Below are positions 1 through 7,701 of a DNA stretch of 46,541 nucleotides, in pieces. The first letter of the stretch is position 1. The number at the start of each line of letters is the position of its first letter. This DNA comes from Bdellovibrionales bacterium (GTDB lineage: Bacteria > Bdellovibrionota > Bacteriovoracia > Bacteriovoracales > Bacteriovoracaceae): contig JABGUH010000011.1 in NCBI GenBank assembly GCA_018646675.1, positions 1 through 46,541 of the forward strand. Reading direction: 5' to 3'. Position numbers and translations under genes: made by a program. The notes below the pieces were generated by a model. It was not told where the DNA came from. It searched no databases and was given only the letters and a program-made list of their open reading frames with translations.

Positions 1-108
1 AAAGATACCATCATTAAAATGTACGAATCAAAAATAAGTCAGTCGGAGATTGCTCGTCAGCTTGGAATTGCCAGACGGTCGGTGGGTAGGGCGTTACAAG
101 ATATGTGA
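1..108 (+). CDS. C-terminal fragment of a helix-turn-helix DNA-binding protein (partial)
   Basis: The first 35 codons of the window, open from the left edge, end at a TGA at 106-108. The peptide contains SQSEIARQLGIARRSVGRAL, which has the usual shape of a helix-turn-helix: a first helix with 'EIARQLG', a turn at 'GIAR', and a recognition helix 'RRSVGRAL'. This is seen in the resolvase, transposase and regulator classes alike, and the fragment is too short to tell which it belongs to. The HTH lies at the very C-terminus, which fits Hin/resolvase-like recombinases or small regulators, but that is inference. The rest of the gene lies outside the window. Confidence 0.6.
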   Translation, partial: KDTIIKMYESKISQSEIARQLGIARRSVGRALQDM

Positions 109-112
109 TCGG

Positions 113-406
113 TTGTCACGCTCGCTAACCGGAAGGACACCTATAAAAACCAACAAGCTCTTCTCTATATTTCCAATCCCCTTCTTTGTGGGGTTGCCAG
201 GTTTTAGGGCAAAATTTTGGATGTGCGATCAGCGAACTGGAGTTAACCAAGGGATTTATCAGTGGGCATCTAGGGAGGATGCTGAAAATTATGCTAAGTC
301 ATTTGCGGTACGCTTCATGACTGGCCGGTCCGAACACAATTCAATATCGTATAAAATAATCGCTAATAAAAATATCTATGACTATCTTGCCGAATTGAAA
401 ATATAG
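113..406 (+). CDS. ABM/YdhR-like ferredoxin-fold protein, probably truncated at the N-terminus
   Basis: The reading frame is open from before position 50 through the preceding HTH gene, but no start with a clear ribosome-binding site exists. Candidate starts are TTG at 113 and GTG at 188; the coordinates use 113. The convincing part is the C-terminal two thirds: 'GLPGFRAKFWM', then 'GIYQWASREDAENYAKSFA' and 'ISYKII'. This pattern recalls the dimeric alpha/beta-barrel (antibiotic biosynthesis monooxygenase, YdhR-like) proteins, in which a W/F-rich strand precedes a 'GxYxWxSxEdAe' strand-helix unit. No substrate can be inferred. The missing start and the abutting HTH fragment suggest a decayed or rearranged gene remnant; a short functional protein is also possible. 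Confidence 0.4.
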   Translation: MSRSLTGRTPIKTNKLFSIFPIPFFVGLPGFRAKFWMCDQRTGVNQGIYQWASREDAENYAKSFAVRFMTGRSEHNSISYKIIANKNIYDYLAELKI

Positions 407-728
407 CACCAATAAAGTTTTAAAGGGAGATGGTCAGAAGTATATCTAGCTTGTTTCCATATTATTTAACGTAATATGGGCTTATTCTTGGTTGTGGAAT
501 AATTCAGAATGCGATCCCTCCGCTATTTTGAGTACTCATTTTCTTTGTATATTTTAAAATGCTGTTAGTTGCGGGACATGATATCAGGCAGATACAAGCT
601 TTGCGATGAGTATTCATTGTGCTAATAAAGGTGTTGGCTCACCTATTTAGCCAAATTTACATAGCATCTAGATTACATGGCTCTAGGGTAGTAGCTAAGG
701 TGTATAAATTAATTGCGGAGGAAGCACA
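407..728. other. Intergenic region without a recognised gene
   Basis: These 322 bases hold no coding sequence that I can support. The only clear structure is a perfect 8-bp inverted repeat at 457-479. The last 20 bases carry a good ribosome-binding site (GCGGAGGAAG) for the TPR protein starting at 729. An AT-rich TATAAAT-like stretch near 700-708 could be a -10 box, but no matching -35 box is evident. Confidence 0.5.
457..479. repeat. 8-bp perfect inverted repeat with 7-nt loop
   Basis: CCATATTA (457-464) and TAATATGG (472-479) are exact reverse complements separated by TTTAACG. There is no T-run on either side, so it is not a canonical terminator. It could be a regulator-binding dyad or the terminator-like end of the preceding gene. 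The function is unknown. Confidence 0.4.
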
Positions 729-2195
729 ATGGTTAGATATCTTTTGATCTCATTTGTACTACTTACATTAGTTGGTACAGTTGCGGCAAATGACTTTGTC
801 GAGTTACAAAAGCAGTGTAAAAATCGGAAATTGACAGACGAGGTGCGAGAGGTCGCTTGCTCCAAGGTTTTAGAGGATGAGAGTCTGAGCGACAAAGAGC
901 GTGCGAATTTTCTCTATCGTTTGGGTGATTTACGCTCAGACTTAAGACGTTACCAAGAAGCGATTGTCACTTTTGGCCAAGCACTGGTACTTGATCCAAC
1001 CATGGCCCGGGTCTATCGTGGTCGTGCCTACGCCTATGGCCAGCTAAAAAATTATCGTGAGGCGATTGAGGATATTGGTTTTGTGCTAACAATTGAACCG
1101 GATTACGCTTGGTCTCATTTTTACAAAGGCTACTGCCATTACAAGTTAAATGAGAGTGAGCAAGCACTCTTATCATTTGCAAAGTCACTACAGATTAAAC
1201 CTACATTTGCTAGCACCTTTTACTATCGTGGAAAGCTTTATCAGCAGATGGGGGAGCTAGCAAAAAGCGCTGCGGACTTTTATAGTTATTTGGAAATCAA
1301 ACCATTTGAATCTGATGTTTGGCGTAGCTTGGGAAAGATTGAGCAGGAGCTTAACAGGTCGTTCCAGGCTTTCCAGTGTTATGCTAAATCGCGTCTGATG
1401 CATCCTGGTCACCATGAAATTAGCAACCTGATCAACTCCGTTATGGCGCCACCGGTGGCAATTGAGTTACCAGAGTTTACCTTTGTATCGCCGCAGAAGA
1501 ATCTAACGATTAAATATATGCAGATCGTTAAGGATAAATTTTTGGACGATGATGTTGACGATATATTGGGTGGGCTATTTCGTTGGTTTGTTTCCGAGCC
1601 TAAACAGATTAAGAAATTTTCAACCATCGCTCAATCGATAATTGGGCAGACCGGCGCGGGAATAACTGAGATTGCATTGCAGCAGCTATATCCTGAGAGC
1701 AATAGTGCTGTCTCACGAGTGTTTCAATCCATTCTTCCGATTGAAATTGGTTTTGGTAAGGGCCCTAAAATTCGTTTTGCTTATCAATTAGATGATCTTC
1801 GAAAAATTTATCCCCTAGTTGAGGGCAAAAAGAGCCAAGGAGAGACAGATATTGAGTTGCTCTGTCCCCCATTTCAAAACCCCTCCACGGATGCAATGGG
1901 CTGTCTGCCAGGAAATTATATTAAGGTTGGAACTATGAATTGGCATTTAAGTGTGGGTAAGCCGGAACAGGTGTTAGTGTCGGCCGGTAAATTTGATACT
2001 CATGTGGTAAATTTTTATGAGTCAAGCTCTATCAGTCTGCTGGGTCGTACTGAACAGAGAAAGGTTAGTACAACCTATTGGATTGCACCAAAAATTAATT
2101 GGTGGGTTAAGCGTACTCGTCAGCAGGATGGTATGGGCGGCCAGAAAGGAAAAATTGCCATTTCAGAGGCGACAGAGATTATTAATCAACCGTAA
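729..2195 (+). CDS. Secreted tetratricopeptide-repeat protein
   Basis: A 488-residue protein with a strong ribosome-binding site (GGAGGAAG, 8 nt before ATG). Residues 1-20 form a signal peptide (basic start, hydrophobic core, VAA before N21), so it is exported to the periplasm. Residues about 57-226 hold five consecutive TPR units, each ending in a helix B of the 'EAIxxFxxALxLxP' kind (ends at P90, P124, P158, P192 and P226). The remaining 260 residues match no family I recognise. TPRs mediate protein-protein contact, so an envelope scaffold or assembly role is inferred. The gene stands alone, converging on the FecR-domain gene. Confidence 0.8.
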   Translation: MVRYLLISFVLLTLVGTVAANDFVELQKQCKNRKLTDEVREVACSKVLEDESLSDKERANFLYRLGDLRSDLRRYQEAIVTFGQALVLDPTMARVYRGRAYAYGQLKNYREAIEDIGFVLTIEPDYAWSHFYKGYCHYKLNESEQALLSFAKSLQIKPTFASTFYYRGKLYQQMGELAKSAADFYSYLEIKPFESDVWRSLGKIEQELNRSFQAFQCYAKSRLMHPGHHEISNLINSVMAPPVAIELPEFTFVSPQKNLTIKYMQIVKDKFLDDDVDDILGGLFRWFVSEPKQIKKFSTIAQSIIGQTGAGITEIALQQLYPESNSAVSRVFQSILPIEIGFGKGPKIRFAYQLDDLRKIYPLVEGKKSQGETDIELLCPPFQNPSTDAMGCLPGNYIKVGTMNWHLSVGKPEQVLVSAGKFDTHVVNFYESSSISLLGRTEQRKVSTTYWIAPKINWWVKRTRQQDGMGGQKGKIAISEATEIINQP

Positions 2196-2222
2196 TATTA
2201 TTGTATTGCTGGTCCTAACTTA

Positions 2223-2258
2223 AAAAAGCAAGACCTCCATTTTAGGAGGACTTGCTTG
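2223..2258 (-). terminator. Rho-independent terminator of the FecR-domain gene
   Basis: On the minus strand a 13-position stem (AAGCAAG, one A-A mismatch, CCTCC, pairing with GGAGG and CTTGCTT) closes a 6-nt loop and is followed by six T residues (the A-run at 2223-2228 on the plus strand). It lies 25 bp past the stop of the minus-strand gene at 2283. In the plus direction no T-run follows, so it is probably one-directional. Confidence 0.85.
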
Positions 2259-2282
2259 GTATCTTACAGACTAACTTCTACT

Positions 2283-3524
2283 CTATTTATACTGTTTGCA
2301 CTCCCCTTTTTTGGCACCTTTAGTATGCCACTTGACGCAGACTTTTGGTGGAGGGGGAGCTGGGGTCGGAGTCGTATCCAGAGTTGGCGGTGTTGGTGAC
2401 TGTTGTCTGGTCCTCCCATCTCTTTCATTTTTTATACAGGAGTCGCCAACTAGAGTTTCGTTATTTTTACATTTTTTGGGTGTGATCGGAGTTGGAGCTT
2501 TATTTTTTTTGATACATGACCCACCGATTAGAGTTTCATTGTTTTTACACTTTTTGGGTGTGATCGGGACCAGAACTTCTGGCTTGTGTTTTCTCACACA
2601 AGCAGTACCAGTGAATACTTCGTTTCTTTTGCATTTGATTTTGGCTTGAGGATTCGCACTTGGTTTCTTCATACAGGAGTTACCAACTTTAATTTCATTA
2701 CTTCCACATTTAGTGGATAGTGGAGTGGAATTAATTTCTGGTCTACTGTCGGATGTTGTATCATCGACCGGCTTATTTGGGGCAGGTGGCAGGGGTAGGA
2801 ATGAGTTGGGATCTTTTTGGTCTTTCTCATTTGCTGCATCATTAATAAAGACCACCCCACCCTTTTTAACTGTTGTGGTTAGATATTTGAACATTTTTAC
2901 TGGAGCTTTGGTTATGACAGGAGCCTTAGTCGCAATGTTGGCAGCATTAAACATCTGGCCTGGCTTCATCATCACAACTTTTTTTAATTCCTTTGAGTTT
3001 ATAGCGAGCTTGCCAGTAAAAAGGACAACGTCAGTTTTCGCCTGTCCCCGCTTTCCCCGGTAGACCTGAGTCGCAAACTCTGTTCCACGAATACCCATGG
3101 AGACAGTTGGTGTTTCAAGCTTTAAATTGTCTCTATTTTTTGCCTTGACAGTAAATAGACTCCGCAGCTGGCCATAGAGTAGTTTATATTTTGCTTTACG
3201 GTTTTTCTTGGTTTTAAACTTAAATTTATCAAATTTAAAATGGCTATTGGCGCCAAGTTGAAAGATGGTATCATCTTTCATAAGTATTTTGATATATGAT
3301 GAATTATTCGTCACCATCTGGTCCTTCTCGTAAATTTTGTCGCCGAGTTTAAGTGTGGACTCCTCTCCCGAAATGGTATTAATTTTATGGACATTACCAA
3401 TTAGTCGAATAACTCTTCCAATATATACGGCATCAGCGGCCAATATAGTATCCATGGGAATAACAACTATTACCAAAACTACCAACATGTGAAGGAATAT
3501 ATTTCGAGCTGTCGTTATCACCAT
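2283..3524 (-). CDS. Secreted FecR-domain protein with four CX10C repeats
   Basis: A 413-residue protein with an ideal ribosome-binding site (AAGGAGG, 7 nt before ATG). An N-terminal hydrophobic segment (about 10-29, ending LAA) is a signal peptide. Residues about 30-195 form a FecR domain: paired strands, 'TIFQLGANSHF', 'YGQLRS' and the hallmark 'TPTVSMGIRGTEF' at 138-150. After a Pro/Thr-rich linker come four repeats of pattern K-C-x2-NE-x4-G-x2-C, with cysteine pairs at 273/284, 298/309, 326/337 and 352/363, each CX10C. A proline-rich tail with two more cysteines ends the chain. In Fec systems FecR is an anti-sigma/sensor protein, but this one has no cytoplasmic N-terminus, so it resembles the stand-alone periplasmic FecR proteins of unknown role. 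The cysteine pairs probably form disulfides (inference). Confidence 0.8.
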   Translation of the reverse strand: MVITTARNIFLHMLVVLVIVVIPMDTILAADAVYIGRVIRLIGNVHKINTISGEESTLKLGDKIYEKDQMVTNNSSYIKILMKDDTIFQLGANSHFKFDKFKFKTKKNRKAKYKLLYGQLRSLFTVKAKNRDNLKLETPTVSMGIRGTEFATQVYRGKRGQAKTDVVLFTGKLAINSKELKKVVMMKPGQMFNAANIATKAPVITKAPVKMFKYLTTTVKKGGVVFINDAANEKDQKDPNSFLPLPPAPNKPVDDTTSDSRPEINSTPLSTKCGSNEIKVGNSCMKKPSANPQAKIKCKRNEVFTGTACVRKHKPEVLVPITPKKCKNNETLIGGSCIKKNKAPTPITPKKCKNNETLVGDSCIKNERDGRTRQQSPTPPTLDTTPTPAPPPPKVCVKWHTKGAKKGECKQYK

Positions 3525-3586
3525 GGTTGATCCTCCTTAATAATCAAAATATTTAGTAAACAATTTATCAAGCCACAATCTACTTT

Positions 3587-3634
3587 TTTCGTTACTTATA
3601 CATTTCGTTACTTATACATTTCGTTACTTATACA
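3587..3634. repeat. Three perfect tandem copies of a 16-bp repeat
   Basis: The unit TTTCGTTACTTATACA occurs three times without interruption at 3587-3602, 3603-3618 and 3619-3634. The period of 16 bp is about one and a half helical turns. It lies upstream of the FecR-domain gene, so it may be an iterated operator, but a simple slippage product is also possible. Confidence 0.9.
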
Positions 3635-3786
3635 TAAAGATTTTAGCACTATTTAGAAATCTAGCAGGTTAAAATTGTGCACAAAGGTTAAAACATTTAG
3701 TCTGATTAACTTACAGGTTAATAGATCATCTACCCTTACTTGATATTTTTAGTCAAAATTGTAGGTAGTTGGCTTGATGGCAAGCG

Positions 3787-3814
3787 ATTGTACTTTATGC
3801 ATTGTCAGTACAAT
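3787..3814. repeat. 8-bp inverted repeat in the intergenic region
   Basis: ATTGTACT (3787-3794) pairs perfectly with AGTACAAT (3807-3814) across a 12-nt loop. A weak T-rich stretch follows on the plus strand. No gene ends nearby on the plus strand, so an operator or a chance hairpin are both possible. Confidence 0.3.
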
Positions 3815-3996
3815 GGCTTTGAATTTTTTATTACACTACAGCATCAGATAACATATTATGTTTTTGTAATTATATTCTAAAATAGCCAACTTATTGTTGG
3901 CATAGTCGCGCCTCTGATATTTTGATATAAAAACAGTGTGTTATGCCCCCAGAGGTGGATGAGAGAAAATAGTCATATCGGTTAGTTTGGAAATAG

Positions 3997-5055
3997 TTAG
4001 TTAAACAGTGGCTTGATCTTACTTTTATATAGGCCCTTGCCAAGTAGAATAACCAGTAGGATTGAACAGAGATGGGTAAATAGAGAGGCCCCACCCTCAT
4101 GATGGAGACCAACCTTAAAATTAATTGGCAACTCGAATGTTTCATAAGCATAGTCGATGCCAAAAGCCATTATTAGAGCAACGATTGAGATGGAGAGCAC
4201 ATTGATTACCACCCCTTTTTTACCAATGAACTGTTGCAAGACGACCATGTTTGCAAGATTTGTTGCAGGTCCGACCAACAGGAGAATCATTGCACTGCCC
4301 GGGCTCATCCCTTTTAACACCAAGGAGGCGGCCAAAGGTGTTGTGCTTGAGGCACAGATATACATCGGGATGCCAATCAGTATAATGCCTAATTTTCCCC
4401 AAACCCCATTTAAGTGATAGAACATATTTTCTGGAATAAAGTAGTTAATTAGTAATCCAGCAACAATTCCCAAGGTCATCCAGTAAGCCATGTCATCAAT
4501 TAAATTTACAAATGCGTATTTAGTGCTTGAGCTTACAAAGCTTGAGGTGCGATTAAATAGTGAAGATGATTGAGCCACAGTACTATTACTGTTGGATGAT
4601 CCTTTTTTTCCTTTACAGCAACTGGTGACGTTAGGCTCACTCTTTGCCATTTCAAAGTCATTAAATAGGTGTTGGGCCACTCCGGCCAGCATGGCGGAGA
4701 GAAAGGCAGCAACAGGCCGTATAATTGTCATGGGAAGATCCATCATGGCATAGGTCATGGCAATTGAGTCTACACCAGACTCTGGAGTAGAGATTAAAAA
4801 GGAAGAGGTCGCACCATTACTGGCACCCTGCTTTTTTAGGTTAACTGCCATTGGCACTACTGAGCAGGAACAAAGTGGTAATGGCACTCCTACAATTGCT
4901 GCATAGACTACAGTTAAAATACTCTTTCCACCGAGCAGTTTAATGATTGTGCGATCTGATACCACCGCATGAATTATCCCGGCCAGCAGTAGTCCTAAGA
5001 GTAAAAAGGGGGAAAAGCTATTAATGTATTCCCATGATAAATTGATGAAATCCAT
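3997..5055 (-). CDS. Metal/metalloid efflux permease, SO_0444/ArsP-like family
   Basis: A membrane permease of about 352 residues. The frame extends to a TTG at 5115, but the family usually starts just before the first membrane helix; the ATG at 5055 gives 'MDFINLSWEYIN' leading into it and is preferred. The diagnostic stretch is 'GVPLPLCSCSVVPMA' with a CxC pair (about residues 62 and 64), followed by 'STPESGVDSI'. A second half repeats the plan with 'CASSTTPLAASLVLKG' and 'LVGPATNLAN'. The cytoplasmic loop between the halves carries 'CCKGKK', a likely metal-binding cysteine pair. Members of this family are proposed to export copper, zinc or organoarsenicals; the substrate here cannot be told from sequence. 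No ArsR-type regulator is adjacent. Confidence 0.75.
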   Translation of the reverse strand: MDFINLSWEYINSFSPFLLLGLLLAGIIHAVVSDRTIIKLLGGKSILTVVYAAIVGVPLPLCSCSVVPMAVNLKKQGASNGATSSFLISTPESGVDSIAMTYAMMDLPMTIIRPVAAFLSAMLAGVAQHLFNDFEMAKSEPNVTSCCKGKKGSSNSNSTVAQSSSLFNRTSSFVSSSTKYAFVNLIDDMAYWMTLGIVAGLLINYFIPENMFYHLNGVWGKLGIILIGIPMYICASSTTPLAASLVLKGMSPGSAMILLLVGPATNLANMVVLQQFIGKKGVVINVLSISIVALIMAFGIDYAYETFELPINFKVGLHHEGGASLFTHLCSILLVILLGKGLYKSKIKPLFN

Positions 5056-5141
5056 ATGGTTGCATAAGAGCATGTCATTACCATAAAGACAAGGAGAAAT
5101 AACTTTATTAGGCAAACAATAATTTAGATAGCCAAACTAGA

Positions 5142-6560
5142 CTATGAGATACGACTGATCGACGCCCCTAATAAGCCCATTTTTCTTTCTAGGTGGTCAT
5201 AACCGCGATCCATATGGAATACATCCCGAATTTCTGTTACCCCTTTGGCAACTAAAGCACTAAGCACCATGGCAGCACTTGCTCTAAGGTCAGTACAGGT
5301 GACTGGACGCCCCTCCAAGGGAGTTGGGCCGACGATAGTAGCTGTTTTTCCGTTGATATTAATATTGGCACCCATTCGTTTTAGATGTTCAACATGCATA
5401 AAACGGTTTTCAAAAATGGTTTCAGTAATTTCAGACTTCCCTTCTGCTTGGGTCATTAGCGCCATTAGTTGTGCTTGTACATCTGTAGGAAATCCTGGAT
5501 GAGGAAGAGTTACTACCTTTGCCGCTTTTAGCTTTGATTTACGAACCTCAACCATATTTTTTTCAACCCGGATTGAAGCGTTCATATCTTTTAAAATTTT
5601 AATAACGGGCTGGATATGTTGAGGATTGATATTTTCAACTCTGACCTTTGAGTTGGTCATTAGTGCCGCAATAATATAGGTTGCTGCTTCAATGCGGTCT
5701 CCGATAGCTTGGTAGGTTACCTCATGTAGTTCTGAAACGCCCTGAATGGTTAAACAGGTAGTTCCAACTCCACTGATCTTTGCCCCCATCTTATTTAGAA
5801 AATTTGCCAGATCATCAATCTCTGGCTCTAAAGCGGCGTTGGAAATGGTAGTCTTGCCTTTGGCCAACACAGCTGCCATCATAATATTTTCAGTGGCCCC
5901 AACGGATGGAAAGCTTAACTTAATATCGGCACCACTTAATCCTGTAGATATCCCTTGAATAAAGTCACAACCGTGAGTAATCGTTGCACCTAACTGCTCA
6001 AAGCCCTTAAGATGGATATCCATCGGTCGCCCACCAATTGGGCATCCACCAGGTAGTGCAACTCTTCCAGCCCCTAAACGGCCAAGTAGTGGTCCCAAAA
6101 TTAAATTTGAAGCTCGCATACTACTAACAAGATCACTATTTGCTATATTTGTTTTTAGATTGGAAGCGTCGAAAGTTGTAGTACGCCCTTTTTTGCTTAC
6201 CTTAACTCCCATATCTTCTAGGATGGAGATTAACGCATGCATATCTCTAAGGTCTGGAATATTAATCAAATGAACAGGTTTTTTAGAGAGAATGACTGCG
6301 GCAAGAATCGGCAACATGGCATTCTTTGCTGGTGAGACTGATACCATGCCGTGAAGTTTTTTGGCATTTTTAACCAAGATACGTTCGCTCTTTCCTTTTT
6401 GTAACCGTCGATACTCCTTCTCACTGTTTTTAATACTATCAGAAGTTCGGTTATCAAATAGTGCGGCCGCCATGATGGGAGAGCGCTTCTTGGTTTTGCT
6501 CCAAAAGTGGGGCATATCCATCAACATCGCATAAGCTGGAAAGTTAATAGTGCTTTTCAT
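5142..6560 (-). CDS. murA: UDP-N-acetylglucosamine 1-carboxyvinyltransferase (MurA) with N-terminal extension
   Basis: MurA transfers enolpyruvate from PEP to UDP-GlcNAc, the first committed step of peptidoglycan synthesis in the cytoplasm. The enzyme signature is complete: 'SPAKNAMLP' holds the substrate-binding Lys/Asn pair (K79, N80), the loop 'GGCPIGGRPMDIHL' holds the catalytic, fosfomycin-reactive cysteine (C173), and the C-terminal 'DLRASAAMV' and 'HMDRGYDHLE' motifs are present. The protein is 472 residues, while MurA is usually about 420. The excess is an N-terminal stretch of about 57 residues, basic and without similarity I recognise. The ATG at 6560 has an AAGGA box 10 nt upstream. 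A TTG near codon 62 would give a normal-length enzyme, so the true start is uncertain. Confidence 0.93.
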   Translation of the reverse strand: MKSTINFPAYAMLMDMPHFWSKTKKRSPIMAAALFDNRTSDSIKNSEKEYRRLQKGKSERILVKNAKKLHGMVSVSPAKNAMLPILAAVILSKKPVHLINIPDLRDMHALISILEDMGVKVSKKGRTTTFDASNLKTNIANSDLVSSMRASNLILGPLLGRLGAGRVALPGGCPIGGRPMDIHLKGFEQLGATITHGCDFIQGISTGLSGADIKLSFPSVGATENIMMAAVLAKGKTTISNAALEPEIDDLANFLNKMGAKISGVGTTCLTIQGVSELHEVTYQAIGDRIEAATYIIAALMTNSKVRVENINPQHIQPVIKILKDMNASIRVEKNMVEVRKSKLKAAKVVTLPHPGFPTDVQAQLMALMTQAEGKSEITETIFENRFMHVEHLKRMGANININGKTATIVGPTPLEGRPVTCTDLRASAAMVLSALVAKGVTEIRDVFHMDRGYDHLERKMGLLGASISRIS

Positions 6561-6696
6561 AGTTTAACGTTCCTTACATAATCTGGTTATATTGTTATAT
6601 GACCAATTAATACTAAATAAGTTGTTTCAACAGGCTGCGAGTGTAACACGGGGCGATATTTCATAATAGATTGTGGGTAATAAATATAGGGCAACA

Positions 6697-7446
6697 TTAA
6701 TAATCGAGAGGGATGACTCGGGGAGACTTTATCGCCAATTGGCACTGCTCCCGGGAGAAGACAGCTAAATCTTTTTTATTTGAAGGATACATTATATTAT
6801 TTACGCTGGGGTGGTGGCGGAGGTTAAAAATAGCATGCCCAATTTCATGTGCAATAGTATGTTCTTGAAAATAGCGACTAATAACAAGGTGGCCAGCAAT
6901 TTTTTTCAAGTAGAAATTACGCTCGGCGCCAGCTAGTGCCAAGTTATCTGCCAGAAAGGGAGCGTAGCCGATACCGTGATATAGCTCTGGATCGTCACTC
7001 CAGTTAATAGTGTCAACAATAACAACTCCCGTAGAGTAGTCTGCCCGATCCTGGAAAAAAAAATTTTCCCACTTGGTTATCTCATTTGAAAATTCCAGAT
7101 CCTCCCACACCAACAGGGATGGGTGGGATTTATAGGTAGTGGCCGACTTAACAATTAGTTTAATTCCACAATCATTCAAGGCGTGCTGAGTATTATTTAG
7201 TGGCTGTATCAAGGATGAAAAGGAGACATCAGACTGGTCCATACGAATTAGATCGAGCTCGATTTTGTGGGAGTAGAAGATATTATAGTCGTGAATAATC
7301 TCAATATTCTCTGTATTTACAACTGCTTGATGGGTAAGGCCATCAGCTGGGGGCAGATCATCGCTAAGTATAAGATCTGATGCAGATAGAGAGGCTGTAG
7401 CAATAAAGATGAGATTAAGAAGGAAAAATATTATTTTGACAAACAT
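6697..7446 (-). CDS. Secreted metzincin-like zinc metalloprotease
   Basis: A 249-residue protein with a signal peptide (residues 1-22, ending in SLSA). Near the C-terminus is a zinc-protease motif: H200-E201-x2-H204, with further histidines at 211 and 212, then a Met-turn-like 'NNIMYPS' (M219). Metzincins use HExxHxxGxxH; here the third histidine is one or two residues further along and the glycine is a phenylalanine. The Met-turn still supports the metzincin fold. The upstream 180 residues are not recognisable. It probably acts in the periplasm or outside the cell, and the substrate is unknown. It lies just downstream of the polysaccharide gene set on the same strand. Confidence 0.65.
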   Translation of the reverse strand: MFVKIIFFLLNLIFIATASLSASDLILSDDLPPADGLTHQAVVNTENIEIIHDYNIFYSHKIELDLIRMDQSDVSFSSLIQPLNNTQHALNDCGIKLIVKSATTYKSHPSLLVWEDLEFSNEITKWENFFFQDRADYSTGVVIVDTINWSDDPELYHGIGYAPFLADNLALAGAERNFYLKKIAGHLVISRYFQEHTIAHEIGHAIFNLRHHPSVNNIMYPSNKKDLAVFSREQCQLAIKSPRVIPLDY

Positions 7447-7507
7447 GCTGCACCGCTGGACAAGTCAATATCCTTACCCCTAAAAGTAGGCTAAGAGTAT
7501 TGGGATT

Positions 7508-7525
7508 AGCTTAAATTATTAAGCT
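7508..7525. repeat. 7-bp hairpin at the end of the small membrane protein gene
   Basis: AGCTTAA (7508-7514) pairs with TTAAGCT (7519-7525) around a 4-nt loop. It overlaps the stop codon of the microprotein frame by one base. There is no T-run after it on the minus strand, so it is at best a weak terminator or RNA-stabilising stem. Confidence 0.35.
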
Positions 7526-7620
7526 TAAAGCTGTGGCATAATGCTAATAACCGCAATTAGAGTAACTAAGCTTGCGATTACAACGTCACTTTTTCTTATT
7601 TGTGTTAAAACAGACATCAT
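7525..7620 (-). CDS. Small 31-codon membrane protein
   Basis: A short frame starting with two consecutive ATG codons (7618-7620 and 7615-7617) with a GGAG box 3 or 6 nt upstream, which favours the second ATG. The peptide has a charged N-terminal part ('TQIRKSD') followed by one uninterrupted hydrophobic helix ('VVIASLVTLIAVISIM') and ends PQL. That layout is typical of single-pass bacterial microproteins. It sits 81 bp after the O-antigen-ligase-like gene on the same strand. No homologue is recognised. Confidence 0.45.
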   Translation of the reverse strand: MMSVLTQIRKSDVVIASLVTLIAVISIMPQL

Positions 7621-7701
7621 AAGCTCCATTGATAGTAAAGTTGGACGTTGATAACCTAAAAAGGAACTAGATGGAAGTGAGTGTGAAATAATTACACTGT
7701 A

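Larger units (their letters stand above)
3525..3996. other. Intergenic region with iterated repeats, no gene recognised
   Basis: This 472-base AT-rich gap separates the permease and the FecR-domain gene, both on the minus strand. It contains the triple 16-bp direct repeat (3587-3634), about 60-110 bases upstream of the FecR start, and an 8-bp hairpin at 3787-3814. A possible minus-strand promoter (TTGTGG, 17 nt, TAAATA) lies between the repeats and the FecR start. I see no coding sequence or RNA gene in it. Confidence 0.5.

Noticed and set aside
1..108. Transposase or resolvase at the left edge
   Set aside because: The HTH alone cannot distinguish a recombinase from a regulator; no inverted repeats or further transposase motifs are seen.
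2296..2649. Plus-strand frame opposite the FecR repeats
   Set aside because: Antisense to the cysteine-repeat coding region; its glycine-rich, leucine-rich repeats are the complement of the repeat DNA.
3587..3634. CRISPR array
   Set aside because: The three copies are contiguous without spacers, only 16 bp long and without palindromes, so they are not CRISPR repeats; no cas gene is near.
3891..4163. Minus-strand frame of 90 codons near the permease end
   Set aside because: It mostly overlaps the permease gene in another frame and has no ribosome-binding site.
7508..7525. Terminator after the small membrane protein
   Set aside because: The 7-bp hairpin has no T-run on the minus strand, so it was listed as a hairpin only.
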